From positions 16,172,485-16,236,484 of the forward strand of contig NC_134027.1 in NCBI RefSeq assembly GCF_964204645.1: DNA of 64,000 nt. The letters run 5' to 3'. Position 1 is the first letter of the stretch. Each line of letters opens with the position of its first letter. This DNA is from Tubulanus polymorphus. Its lineage: Eukaryota; Nemertea; Palaeonemertea; Tubulaniformes; Tubulanidae. Position numbers and translations under genes: made by a program. Under the pieces are notes generated by a model. That model was not told the origin of the DNA. It ran no database searches and saw only the letters and a program-made list of their open reading frames with translations. Below are positions 27,001 to 39,000 of the stretch, one piece after another.

Positions 27001-30000
27001 CCAGCTTCACATTTTGAATCGGGAGCTGAACCAGTAGCCGGCTCCCGGTTCCCGATTCGGCTCCCGGTTGAAAAGCATTTTGAATCGGGAGCCGAATAAG
27101 GAACCGGGAACCGGGAGCCAGCCTCACAGGGGTCGAAAGGTCAAGCTCGCAAAAAATTTACTTTTAAAAATTTACTTAAAATGTATTTTTTACTCACTCA
27201 ACTTTTCAACCTCTGATATGAAAAGACATATACTCTATTACTCTAATAATTTCATATATATGAATATCATTTGTATGAATATCATATATATATATGAAAA
27301 TCAATTATATATGTTAATTTAAAAAGTGTGAGCAAAGTGTGAGAAAAAGTAACGAGTAAATATAGCTGCAAAGCAGCGATAACGGGTTTTCTGCTGTCTT
27401 AGAATCCTGTTCATCGGTGGATTTCGACAAAGCATTTGATAAGGCACAACATCAGCCATTACTAACTGAACAGGCTATTAGGAAACAGTATCAATGATAG
27501 GTCGCCCAAATAGCTCAGCAGTTATCTCTGAACGAAAACTTATAGCCAAAATCAACGGAACGCCTCATCTTGGAATAAGTCGGTCTAACTAGTGGAGTCA
27601 TGCTAGGTAGTATCCTAAGTCGTCTACTGTTTAATGTCCTGACAAATGACATACACAGTAATCAAAAATATACCGCAAATCAATTGTGACAAAGTATTGA
27701 TGCGAATGACCTATTTAGTTCATCGACCATGTACCGAACACTATTATTGTGCCCCAGCATTTGGGGTCATTCTACTTGAACCCCAACATTCAATATGTCC
27801 ACCAGATTCTGGTGATGATAAAGTCATTTTAATTTTTCTGCCAACTTCATTTCTTCTTTCATATTCATCTAACATTAAACATCATTAAGTATGCGTCCCC
27901 TTATTGAAATTAGGTTAACTATCTCAATATATCGATGTAACTAGGAAGACCTTATTAAAAATGTCGTGATTTTTATGTCGACTTTTTGCGACATTGTCTC
28001 AATAAATTGCCATACGTATCACGACATTTTAGCTAAAGGAGTGATAATTATGTCGACGGTACGCGGTTATGTTGAGATACAGACGTCGACATTGTTGAAA
28101 GGCGTGATCCGTATAACGATTTATCGTGATACTAACACGATATATCGACTTAATTATGTCGATAAATCGCGATATATCACGTTTGTTCGACATAATTTCG
28201 TCGTGATAAAAGGTCGCGACGGTTTTGTACGGGTCCTATATATACGGAAGTAAGGAAGCGATAAAGGGCCTCGAGTTGTCGCGTTCCAACTCGACAAAGT
28301 CGCCATATTTATGTCGACATATCGCGATATATCGCTTCAAGTCGACATGAATATGTCGACATATTGTGACGTTTTGACGACATATTTCGTTTTCTCAACC
28401 ATTTTCATCGCAACAATTTGACATATTCATGACGACTTAAAACTCAGTCGCCATATCACTGGCGACCTCATCTTACATTTCGACGTGTCTTCAAATGACG
28501 GCTTATCCCGTGGAAAATGGGCGAAAAAGCGAAATTTGTCGTGAAAACGTCACGATATGTCGACATATTCATGTCGACTTGACGCGATATGTCGACATAA
28601 ATAACGCGACAACTCGAGGCCCTTTATCGCTTTTGACATATAAGCTTCCGTACATCTTTAGAAAAAGAAATAATATGTGATCTTTCATTAAGTAGGATCA
28701 CTTGAATGATCGCTTTAATATCACTTTAAGAAAAAAAGAATCTGCCAAAATGACCTTAATATTCGACACTATCAGATTAATCGACTTCAAAATAGGAGAA
28801 AGCATAAGTCTTTATTACGTTATTAATTGGCCTAATTATTCAAAAGCTAATAAAGTGGGCGACAAAACCAAAAAAATTAATTGTCGCGGGCGATAAAACT
28901 AAAATAATCAATTGTTGCGGGCGATAAAACCAAAATAATCGATTGTCGCTGGCGATAAAACCAAAATATTGAATTGTCACGGGCGACAAAACCAAAAAAA
29001 TTAATTGTCGCGGGCGATAAAACCAAAATAATGAATTGTCGCGGGCGATAAAACCAAAATAATGAATTGTCGCGGGCGATAAAACCAAAATAATGAATTG
29101 TCGCAGGCGATAAAACCGCGACAAAAAAAAATTGTCGCGGGCGATAAAACCAAAATAATGAATTGTCACGGGCGATAAAACCAAAATAATGAATTGTCGC
29201 GGGCGATAAAACCAAAATAATGAATTGTCGCGGGCGACAAAACCAAAATTATTGTTTTGTCGTTTGGTCATAATGTCGCCCTCATTTGCATATACGTGTT
29301 TTTTTTACGCATGGCCCTTATCAGCCACCATACTAAAGCCTTAAGGTCGCGTAAAACTCGATAAACACTTCAAGCGACACAGCGAATGATCTCCTTTCCC
29401 CCACAGCGAACGCTTAACCTAGTAGAGGCTACTAGCCTATGCAGGCCTATGTATATGCGTAGGCCTAACATCCGGACAGATTGGTCGTAGGCCTATTGAA
29501 TAACAACCCACCTAAATATCGTAAATTTTGTTTTGAAGTTCAATCCAATGAGTCCGTTAATAAACACAACAATTATACTGTGTTTGTTTGGGACAGTAAA
29601 GCTGAGTACCGGTAGGCCTAAAGCCGCATCAAACTCGATAAACACTTCAAGCAACACAGCGAAAGGTCCCTTTCCCCCACAGCGAAAGCTTACTTCGAAT
29701 GTCAAGTGCGAGTCCAGCATACGGAAAGGATTGTGTTATATACTTGTATTTAGTAAATACCTTGTGCATTTGACAAAGATCGGTAAGTACTGTAGGAAAT
29801 ATAGAGTACTGATGGTATTTATATAGAGGTTGAAGCCCGCGGCCGAAAAAAGTAATATATTCTTTTATTTTCATACCTCGTCGACATAACAGCTTTTCTC
29901 CGCTATATCTCTTCGGCGTGTTTCATTTAGGCCTACGACTCCCCGGTACACTTATGATTTATCTTAGTAAATACACGGTTAATTTGATAATGAAAAAAAG

Positions 30001-33000
30001 GTATTGCTAAACTAACTGCTTGACGCCCGCAGCCAAATCACTGGTAGTAACAAATTGATTTGTACTCGATTTGATTCTCATGATGAGGTGAAACTCGCAG
30101 CTGATCCCCGGAACGACGATGTAGTAACACACGTCGATTCGTCGATGTTTACGGCTCGACAGTGCTTTTAAAATCTAATGTAGTAAATTTCCTGTATATC
30201 GGTAATACGATTTGATGAGGAAAATGGGCTATTGTTAAAATTAGTTTTTAAAAACCGCAACAGAATGTGCAATCTTTGGGTAATAAATTTGTTAATTTAT
30301 GCTTGAATTGATAACTGATGTGACAAGAAACGTGCGGTAGATTTCGGAAAGAGGACTTAGAAAACATGTCGGCTCTTTGAATGGGGCTCAATTTTCGATG
30401 TTTACAGCCCGACAGTGCTTTTGTAACGATGATTCTTCAAAATACGCACGGGGTATTTGTAGATCGAAGTGAGCTGAATGATATCAGACGGATTGTATCG
30501 ACAACAGCGGCAAGGTAACAAAGCCTTTGTTCTTATAGTAAAAATAGTGTGGAAGAAAATAATAATAATAAATATAGCTGCAAAGCAGCGATAACGGGTT
30601 TTCTGCACAGTCTTAGAATCCTGTTCAACGGTGGATTTCAACAAAGCATTTGATAAGGCTCAACATCAGCCATTACTAAAGAGGCTATTAGGAAACAGTA
30701 TCAATGATAGGTCGCCCAAATGGCTCAGCAGTTATCTCTGAACGGAAACTTGTAACCGAAATCAACGGAACGCCTCATCTTGGAATGAGACGGTCTAACT
30801 AGTGGAGTAACGCAAGGTAGTATCCTAAGTCGTCTTCTGTTTAATGTCCTGACAAATGACATACACAGTAATCCAAAATATACCAGACCGAGTAAATTTC
30901 CAAAACGACCTTACCACACTGTTCGACCAAAAAACTTAATGTTCCGACAAAACCACGGGGACAAAACCAAAATTATGAATTGTCGCGGGTGACAAAACCA
31001 AAATATTGAATTGTCACGGGCGACAAAACAAAAATAATGAATTGTCGAGGGCGATAAAACCAAAATAATGAATTGTCGCGGGCGATAAAACCACAATAAT
31101 GAATTGTTGTGGGCGTTAAAACCAAAATATTGAATTGTCGCGGCAATAAAACCAAAATAATGAATTGTCGCGGACGACAAAAACAAAATATTGAATTGTT
31201 GCGTGCGACAAAACCAGAATAGTGAATTGTCGCGGGCGACAAAACCAAACTAGGGGTCCAGGGACACCATGCTCACTTGGGAAGTGGTTTCAAATGCTCA
31301 ACAAAACCCACCACAATCATAGAACATGTGAGCAGCTATGGTTTTGTAATTGATTGTGATAACAAAATATGCCTCGTTACCAATTTAATATGGAAATACT
31401 AAGTTATTCTACTATTCAACGCCCCTGGTGACCATATGCAAAACCCAATGACCTTAAAACTCACCACAATTGTAGTACATGTCATGAAATACAACTTTGC
31501 AATTGATCATAGTTACAAAATATGCCTAGGTACCAATCTAATAAGGAAATACTAAGCCATTCTACTATTCAACGCCCCCTGGTGACTATATGGAATAACT
31601 AATGTCCTTAAAAACTCACCACAATCATAGACGATGTCATGATCTACAACTTTGCAATGGATCATGGTAACAAACTATGCCTAGGTACCAATCTAATAAG
31701 GAAAAACTGAGCTTTTCTACTATTCAACGCCCCCTGGTGACTATATGGAATAACTAATGTCCTTAAAAACTCACCACAATCATAGACGATGTCATGAACT
31801 ACAACTTCGCAATTGATCATGGTAACAAAATATGCCTTGGTACAAATAAAATATAGCAATACTAAGTTATTGTATTATTCAACGCCCTCTGATGGCCACA
31901 TACTAAAACCAATGACCTTGAAACTCACCAAAATCATAGAAGTCGTTATGGGCTACAACTTTCCAATTGAATATAGTGACACAATATGCTTAGGTATCGA
32001 TTTAATGTGGAAAAACTTTTTCCCACCTACGAATGAGTACTGATGACACCAAGATGGCCGCCAATTGCGTCATAATTGGCTGATCAAAAATACCTGTCCC
32101 AGGTATAAAACATCCCTCTCTAAGGAATACCCATCAGCAATTGCAATGAGAAATGGCAAACCAGTAGGAAGCTACAGGACCTAGAATTCTGGCCAAAATT
32201 GACATTTTTGGGCACTAAAAAGGTCATAGGACGGCCATCTTGAGTCAGATCGACCCAATTTTCTTATGCTGATGGGCCTTTGGTAGATTCAAATATAAAC
32301 GAAAGATCAAGGTAATTGATCAAAGCGTCTTCAAAATTTCCCATCGAAAATACTTAAAAAGTGTTGATTTTGGCAAACAACAATGGCTGCCAGTCGGCCA
32401 TCTTGAATCTGACAGGGCCTGTTTTTGGGCTGACGATGTGTCTAGGGTAGATACATGTATGAACCAAATATCAAGACATTACCTTGAAGCGTCTTCAAAA
32501 CTTCCCAAAATAACTGGACGGACGGACGGACGAAAAGTGAACACAATAGCCCGCTGAAAAAGAATTGTCGCGGGCGACAAAACCAAACAAATGAATTGTC
32601 GCGGGTGATAAAACCAAAATAATGAATTGTCGCGGGCGACAAAACCAAACTAATGAATTGTCGCGGGCGACAAAACCAAACTAATGAATTGTCGCGGGCG
32701 ATAAAACCAAACTAATGGATTGTCGCGGGCGATAAAACAAAAATATTGAATTGTCGCGGGCGATAAAACCAAAATAATGAATTGTCTCGGGCGATAAAAA
32801 CCAAAATAATGAATTGTCGGGGCGACAAAACCAAAATAATGAATTGTCGCAGGCGATAAAACCAAAGTAATGAATTATCGCGGGCGATAAAACCAAAATA
32901 ATGAATTGTCGCGGGCAACAAAACCAAAATATTGAATTGTCGCGGGCGACAAAACCAAAAAAAATTGTATAAAAACAAAGTATAAAAAGAAAATAATGAA

Positions 33001-36000
33001 TTGTCGCGGGCGTCAAAACCAAAAACAAGAATTGTCGCGGGCGACAAAACCAAAATAATGAATTGTCGCTGGAGATAAAACCAAAGTAATGAATTGTCGT
33101 GGGCGATAAAACCAAAATATTGAATTGTCGCGGGCGACAAAACCAAAAAAAGAATTGTCGAGGCGACAAAACCAAAATAATGAATTGTCGCGGGCGATAA
33201 AACCAAAATAATGAATTGTCGCCGGCAATAAAACCAAAATAATGAATTTTCTCACGCAACAAAACCAAAATAATGAATTATCGTGGGCGATAAAACCAAA
33301 ATATTGAATTGTCGCAGGCGATAAAACCAAAATATTGAATTGTCGCGGGCGACAAAACCAAAAAAGAAAATTGTCGCGGGCGACAAAAACAAAATATAAA
33401 ACCAAAATAATGAATTGTCGAGGGCGACAAAACCAAAATAATGCATTGTCGCTGGCGATAAAACCAAAGTAATGAATTGTCGTGGGCGATAAAACCAAAA
33501 TAATGAATTGTCGCGGGCGACAAAATCAAAATCATTGTTTTCTTGCGTTATTTTAGTTTTGTCGTAATGTCGCCCTCATTTGCATATTCGTGTTTTTTTA
33601 TCTTATCAGCCACCATACTAAAGCTTTAATGTCGCGTAAAACTCGATAAACACTTCAAGCGACACAGCGAACGATCTCCTTTCCCCCACAGCGAACGCTT
33701 ACTCCGAATGTCAAGTGTGATTCCACCATACGGATAGGAGTGTGTTTTATACTTGTATTTAGTAAATACCTTGTGGATTTGACAATGATCGGTATGTACT
33801 GTAGGAAATATAGAGTATTGATGGTATTGATATAGAGGGCCGCGGCCGAATAAAGTAATATATTCTTTTATTTTGATACCTCGTCGACATAACAGCTTTT
33901 CTCCGCTATATCTCTTCGGCGTGTTTAGTTTAGGCCTACGACTCCCCGGTACACTTATGATTTATCTTAGTAAAAACACGGTAAATTTGGTAAAGAAAAA
34001 TAGGTATTGCTAAATTAACTGCTTGACGCCCGCAGCCAAATCACTGGTAGTAATAAATTAATTTGTACTCGATTTGATTCTCAGAATGAGGAGAAACTCG
34101 CAGCTGATTCCCGGAACGACGATGTAGTGACACACGTCGATTTGTCGATGTTTACGGCTCGACAGTGCTTTTAAGTAGTAAATTTCCTGTGTATCAGTAA
34201 TATAATTTGATGAGGAAAATGGGTTAGTGTTAAAATTAGTTTTTAAAAACCGCGAAAGAATGTGCAATCTTTCGGTAATAAATTTGTTAATTTATGCTTG
34301 AATTGATAATCGATGTGACAAGAAACGTGCGGTAGATTTCGGAAAGACGACTTAGAAAAACATGTCGGCTCTTTGAATGGGGCTCAATTTTCGATGTTTA
34401 CGGCCCGACAGTGCTTTTGTAACGTTGATTCTTCAAAATTCGCACGGAGTATTTGTAGATCGAACTGAGCTGAATGATATCAGACGGATTGTATCGGCAA
34501 CAGCGGTAATGTAAAAAAGCCTATGTACTTTTGACAAAAAATGTGTGGAAAAAAAAATAATAACATTAAGAAACACGCGAATCTCAATAGGGTTTTCTGT
34601 GATGTAACAGAAAACCCTAATAATCACGCGGATATCAATAGGGTTTTCTGTGTAATAACAGAAAACCATAATTAACAAGTTGCTAAAAAGGAACGTGTAA
34701 TTAACGAGTTGGGGAAACGGTCGATTTTAATGAAACTAGGGGCCCAGGGGCCCACTTGCGAAGTGGTATCAAATGCTCAACAATCTAACAATTTCAAAAC
34801 ATAACGCCCCCTAGCGACCATACACAAAAACCAACGACCTTGAAACCCACCACAATCATAGAACATGTCAGCAGCTATGATTTTGTAATTGATTGTGATA
34901 ACAAAATATGCCTCGTTACCAATTTAATATGGAAACACTAAGTTATTCTACTATTCAACGCCCCCTGGTGACCATATGCAAAACCCAATGACCTTAAAAC
35001 TCAAAACTCACCACAATCGTAGTACATGTCATGAAATACAACTTTGCAATTGATCATGGTAACAAAATATGCATAGGTACAAATATAATATAGAAATACT
35101 AAGTTATTGTATTATTCAACGCTCCATGGTGGTCACATACAAAAACCAATGTCCTTGAAACTCACCAAAATCATAGAACACGTCATGGGCTACAACTTTC
35201 CAATTGAATATAGTAACACAATATGCTTAGGTATCAATTTAGTGGGGAAAAACTTTTCCTCACCTACGAATGAGTACTGATGACACCAAGATGGCCGCCA
35301 ATTGCGTCATAATTGGCTGATCAAAAATACCTGTCTCAGGTATAAAACAGCCCTTTCCAAAGAATACCCATCACAAATTGCAATGAGAAATGGCAAACCA
35401 GTAGGAAGCTACAGGACCTAGAATTCTAGCCAAAATTGACATTTTTGGGCGCAAAAAAGGTCACAGGACAGCCATCTTAAGTCTGATCGACCCAATTTTT
35501 CTCATGCTGATGGGTCCTTGGGGGATTCAAATGAAATTGGGGGATCCAAAATGAACGATCAAGGAAATTGATCAAAGCGTCTTCAAAATTTCCCACGAAA
35601 ACTTCAAAAATGTGTAAAACGTGCTGATTTTGGCGAACAACAATGGCTTAAGTCCCAAGTGGGCTAAAAATTACTAATAAATGAATGAACAGATACTCAA
35701 TTTCAAAGATTTTGATTTACATGAATTAGAAAAATATTTTACAATTAAAAATTTTATTCCTATTAAAGATTTGATTAAAACTGCACGTTTTCGTTTACAA
35801 GTGAATAATATTACTGAATTAATGTTTAAAATTTATCATCTAATGATAGAGTTATTGAGTGAAAAAGATAAAATCTTAATCAATACAATAATTCCAAAAT
35901 TCACAATATTTAATGAAAAAGATAAACATTTAGCAATTACAGATGAAATCCCATCACTTTTAAAATAAAGAAAATTCAGTTAAATCATTATTTATACACT

Positions 36001-39000
36001 TACGTTATTGCCCTTTCAGAGAATATTATGTAATGTTTTTCAGAGTAGAAGACAAAAGGTTTATCCCAGACATTCCAAATGAAAAATCATTCAAAGATGT
36101 GGGAATTCAATGTAATTTAGACAATAAAATTGATACACCTAACTAGAAATATGAACCTAATGAAGAAGGGTTATGTAATTGTGGAAAATATTATACTCGA
36201 AGCAATAAATCGCACCATCTTAAATCAAAATATCATAACTCAAATAAAATAATTCAACTCTAAATAAATATATTTCATTTCAAAAATATCCAAAATAAGA
36301 TATTTCAAATAACTTGTTAATTTTTAAATTTTTTTCTTAAATAAATGAATGAGAATGGTTTCATTCCAACTGGAAAAAGTGATTTAAAACATTATCTTGT
36401 AGCAGGAGGGTTAATTTTAGCCGCATTATACTTTTAATATGAAAATATCAATAAAGATCTGATTAATGAAAATATGAAATTGAGTAACAAATCAAAGAAA
36501 TTAAATGGAAATAATCATGGAAATAATAACAAGAGGCCCATGGGCCTTGAAGCATTGGTAGATTATACTGTGGTATTAAGTGGTTATAATGTTTTACATC
36601 TGCAGGCAAATCTTCTATGACGATATTGATTGGGAGGACCACAGACTTAAAGGTCTATTTGTCTAGTACGATTTTATTCCTGAAAATGAATTTATTTTCT
36701 GCCGAACGATTTAGCCTAGGCTATTTGTACTGTTTAACCTCATTAATGCGATTCTCTTAAAAAGATGAAACTAGTTTATTCTGATGTTTTCCATCATGTT
36801 CCAGCCAAGATATTTATATCAATCAAGATTTGGATACAAAAACCAATTTTTACGCATGAACTGTTAGGCCCCACTGAATAATGAAAACAAAAACAGAATG
36901 ATTTTTCTGAATGCAATTGCAAGACCCTCTGATCTCAGACCTCCAAGCTCTGATGCATACGTACGCATGCAAAACGTTGCAGAGAGCGATGTCGGCGTTG
37001 GTGTCACTGAGGCCGACTGGTGATTGTTTGTTTGTCTTTTTGTTTGTTTGGCTTTACGTACGTCGTTTGGATCATGGTTTCCCAAGACTGTTCCTATTGG
37101 ATTGTTCATATAACCTCACGAGGGTACGGCCTTTGAAGTGTTGCCCGCACACTGTTCGCAGCCAGCAGGACTCGAACCCACTTGTCACTCAGCATTGATA
37201 GTGGATTCAACAGCATCACGCCTTATCTCACTGAGCTACCGAGGCCGCTCGATTCAATTCCAAAAAACTACAGCAGCGGCAAATAACCATCGCAATATTG
37301 CAATTTACGACAAACAACGCGTAAATTCAATCACTGTTGTTTAACGCATGGAAAAGATAATAAAAGGTATTTTTTCCCGGCGCGCATTACAAAGCGAATC
37401 TCTGCCGAGTGCGTTAGAGGGTGCTACCGCCTTATGAGTGCGCAGCAGGTGGGTAGGGTGTCCTAAAGTGAAAACTTATATTAGAATATAGCCGAATCGA
37501 ATTATGCAATGTCAGTCAACTGATTGATGATACAACATGGTTGTTCTCAGCGTACTTAACAATGATATTTTCCTCCAATAAACAACTCTGGTAAAATTGA
37601 ATAAAATGATCTATCTTTATTGGTGATATCGTATCATGGTGGTAGCTTATCGTTTCGTGTCATCATGAAATGGTTTTAACTTTAGTAAAGGCGTTCCCAC
37701 ACGATCGTTTCAGTCACGAGTAGGCTGCCGTTCCACTGCTCTAGAATTAATCTCAAATAATCCCATGGATACTGATAGTTGGAATAACAGTGATATCCAA
37801 ACACTGCGATATTTATAAACCGGAGGTACATAATTTATGTTTTTCTATTCAGAAGAGGCTGTTCCCCATTCTTTACTGCCAATGTCAATGCGGATATATC
37901 GCTACGCGATTGTTTAACCTGCTCTCATCTACCAGATAATGAACGAGAAAAATGCGATCGAATAACTTTTTGGACCATTAAATCAGAAATCTGGCGACGC
38001 TATGTTGTGGGGAATAATTGAAACATTTTTTTAAGTCATTTTCAGCTGTTTCTAATGTTTTACGTGAACGGAGTGACAATTTGAAGTTACTATGAAAATG
38101 AGAAGAGTCGGCGCTATTTTTTCGTACTACTATTTTCGATCCATTTTACTAGCATTGGCATGAGGTCAACCAATGCTAATAAAAACGTTATTGAATCAGA
38201 TTATTGAATTAATCTAATAAATAAATGAGTGAAAATATATTAAATTTATTACACCTTATATACAGAAATCAAAAGGATATCAAATTAATTATTATCGTAT
38301 CTGGAATGGTTTCTGTTTCAATTTACTCATTAAAACAGTTATTAGAATTCTATGATACTTGTAAAATTAAATACGATGAATTAAATGATAATATCAATTA
38401 TATTTCAGATAGAATGAATGATATTAAGTGTTGTGAAATATGTAACCAAAAAGTATGTCAAGAGCCCCAGGGGGGCACTATGGTCAGCCTGTCAGCTTTC
38501 CATAAAATGGCAAATGATGATGCATTCTGTGGGTTAAATTTGTCAAAATACACTCCCAGCTCAGAGTCAATACCTAATAATTCACACAATACAATCGTAG
38601 AATACAAATGTAGCACAGACAGCGACTGGATCTGGCAGGAACAAATACCTCAGATAAATCTTTTTCCTTGGTCTTACTGATTTTAATGCGGAATAGAATT
38701 GAATTTTCTGAAATTTTCTCAATAAAACAAAATTGAATTGGATTTGATATTTTTTCAAAGAATAAAATTTGAATGAATTTGTAGTTCGAGCACATGGCTA
38801 ATTAGCATATCAAGGTCATCTATCCGATTTTAAAAAAAGCTATTTTTCCCGGACTTTGCACATTGGTCAATGATATTTTCTGTAGTGCTGATAAAAATGT
38901 TCCTCCCAATAACCAAATCAACTAAAGCTTTCACAGAAATCGATCTTGAAACACAATTTTAGATCTGAAAATAAAACCCGGAAGTAAAACAGTAGACGAT

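Larger units (their letters stand above)
20789..27132. mobile_element. 6.3-kb long-terminal-inverted-repeat DNA element (Mutator-like?)
   Basis: The arms, about 20789-21552 and 26474-27132, are inverted copies beginning CCCCTGYGARGCTGGC. They share an outer GAACCGGGAACCGGGAGCC-type region and an inner 'GCTGGAAATGAGAGCGC' end. The flanks 20778-20788 (TCGAAACGTCA) and 27133-27143 (TCGAAAGGTCA) look like an 11-bp target duplication with one mismatch. The insertion splits a palindrome whose intact form is at 41050-41194. Long arms plus a 9-11 bp duplication fit Mutator-like elements, but no transposase is seen inside, so this is a non-autonomous or gutted copy. Confidence 0.75.
27356..34664. mobile_element. 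Duplicated composite insert (RT fragment + minisatellite + tail), two units
   Basis: Two units, about 27356-30565 and 30566-34555, share the same order. Each has the hairpin 'AGCTGCAAAGCAGC' plus 'GATAACGGGTTTTCTG', a reverse-transcriptase scrap, a 31-bp minisatellite and a 1.0-1.3 kb tail with 'CAGCGAACGCTTA', 'GCTTGACGCCCGCAGCC' and 'GTTTACGGCTCGACAGTGC'. Unit 1 alone carries the TCGACA-rich block. Unit 2 has a CTAGGGG element inside its minisatellite. The insert ends with two 'AGGGTTTTCTGTG…ACAGAAAACC' hairpins (34585-34670) that mirror the GGTTTTCTG at its start. It interrupts the left virus-like copy, so it arrived later. Confidence 0.65.
20745..38456 (+). mobile_element. AT-rich virus-like element, left copy, split by four insertions
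   Basis: It begins AGTAATAGGG at 20745 as half of an imperfect palindrome. The second half is at 27133-27242, followed by a 'CTAATAATTTCAT' segment to about 27355. It resumes at about 34665-34735, then 35669-36529 and 38177-38456. The minus-strand copy at 39.2-41.2 kb is largely uninterrupted and shows the same order, so the intervening blocks are insertions: 20789-27132, 27356-34664, 34736-35668 and 36530-38176. The surviving host-element DNA is about 1.5 kb and carries three small AT-rich reading frames. Element Y cuts it off at 38457. AG/AGT termini and the resemblance to the 60.48-kb polymerase element suggest a Polinton/adintovirus-like origin (inference). Confidence 0.6.

Noticed and set aside
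20721-27127. Frames of 69-133 residues rich in REPGTGS/GAESGTG
   Set aside because: They arise from the GGGAACCGGGAGCC repeats in the arms of the long-TIR element and appear on both arms and strands.
28840-33535. Many overlapping minus-strand frames up to 195 residues (…SPATIHYFGFIARDN…)
   Set aside because: They are the 31-bp minisatellite translated; the unit has few stops in several frames and its length is not a multiple of three, so the same peptide appears in all of them.
28858-33539. CRISPR-like array
   Set aside because: Units are contiguous with no unique spacers, and the setting is an animal intron.
37161-37250. Functional tRNA gene
   Set aside because: A and B boxes are present but the cloverleaf is not convincing and the unit recurs inside a repeat, so it is SINE-like.
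36864-37344. Overlapping frames in the CAAGAGGCCC repeat
   Set aside because: The repeat contains a tRNA-like module; frames are not conserved between copies at 37 and 60 kb and have no motifs.
38457-38680. C-terminal extension of gene C
   Set aside because: The sequence belongs to repeat family Y, and the inverted copy of gene C continues differently.
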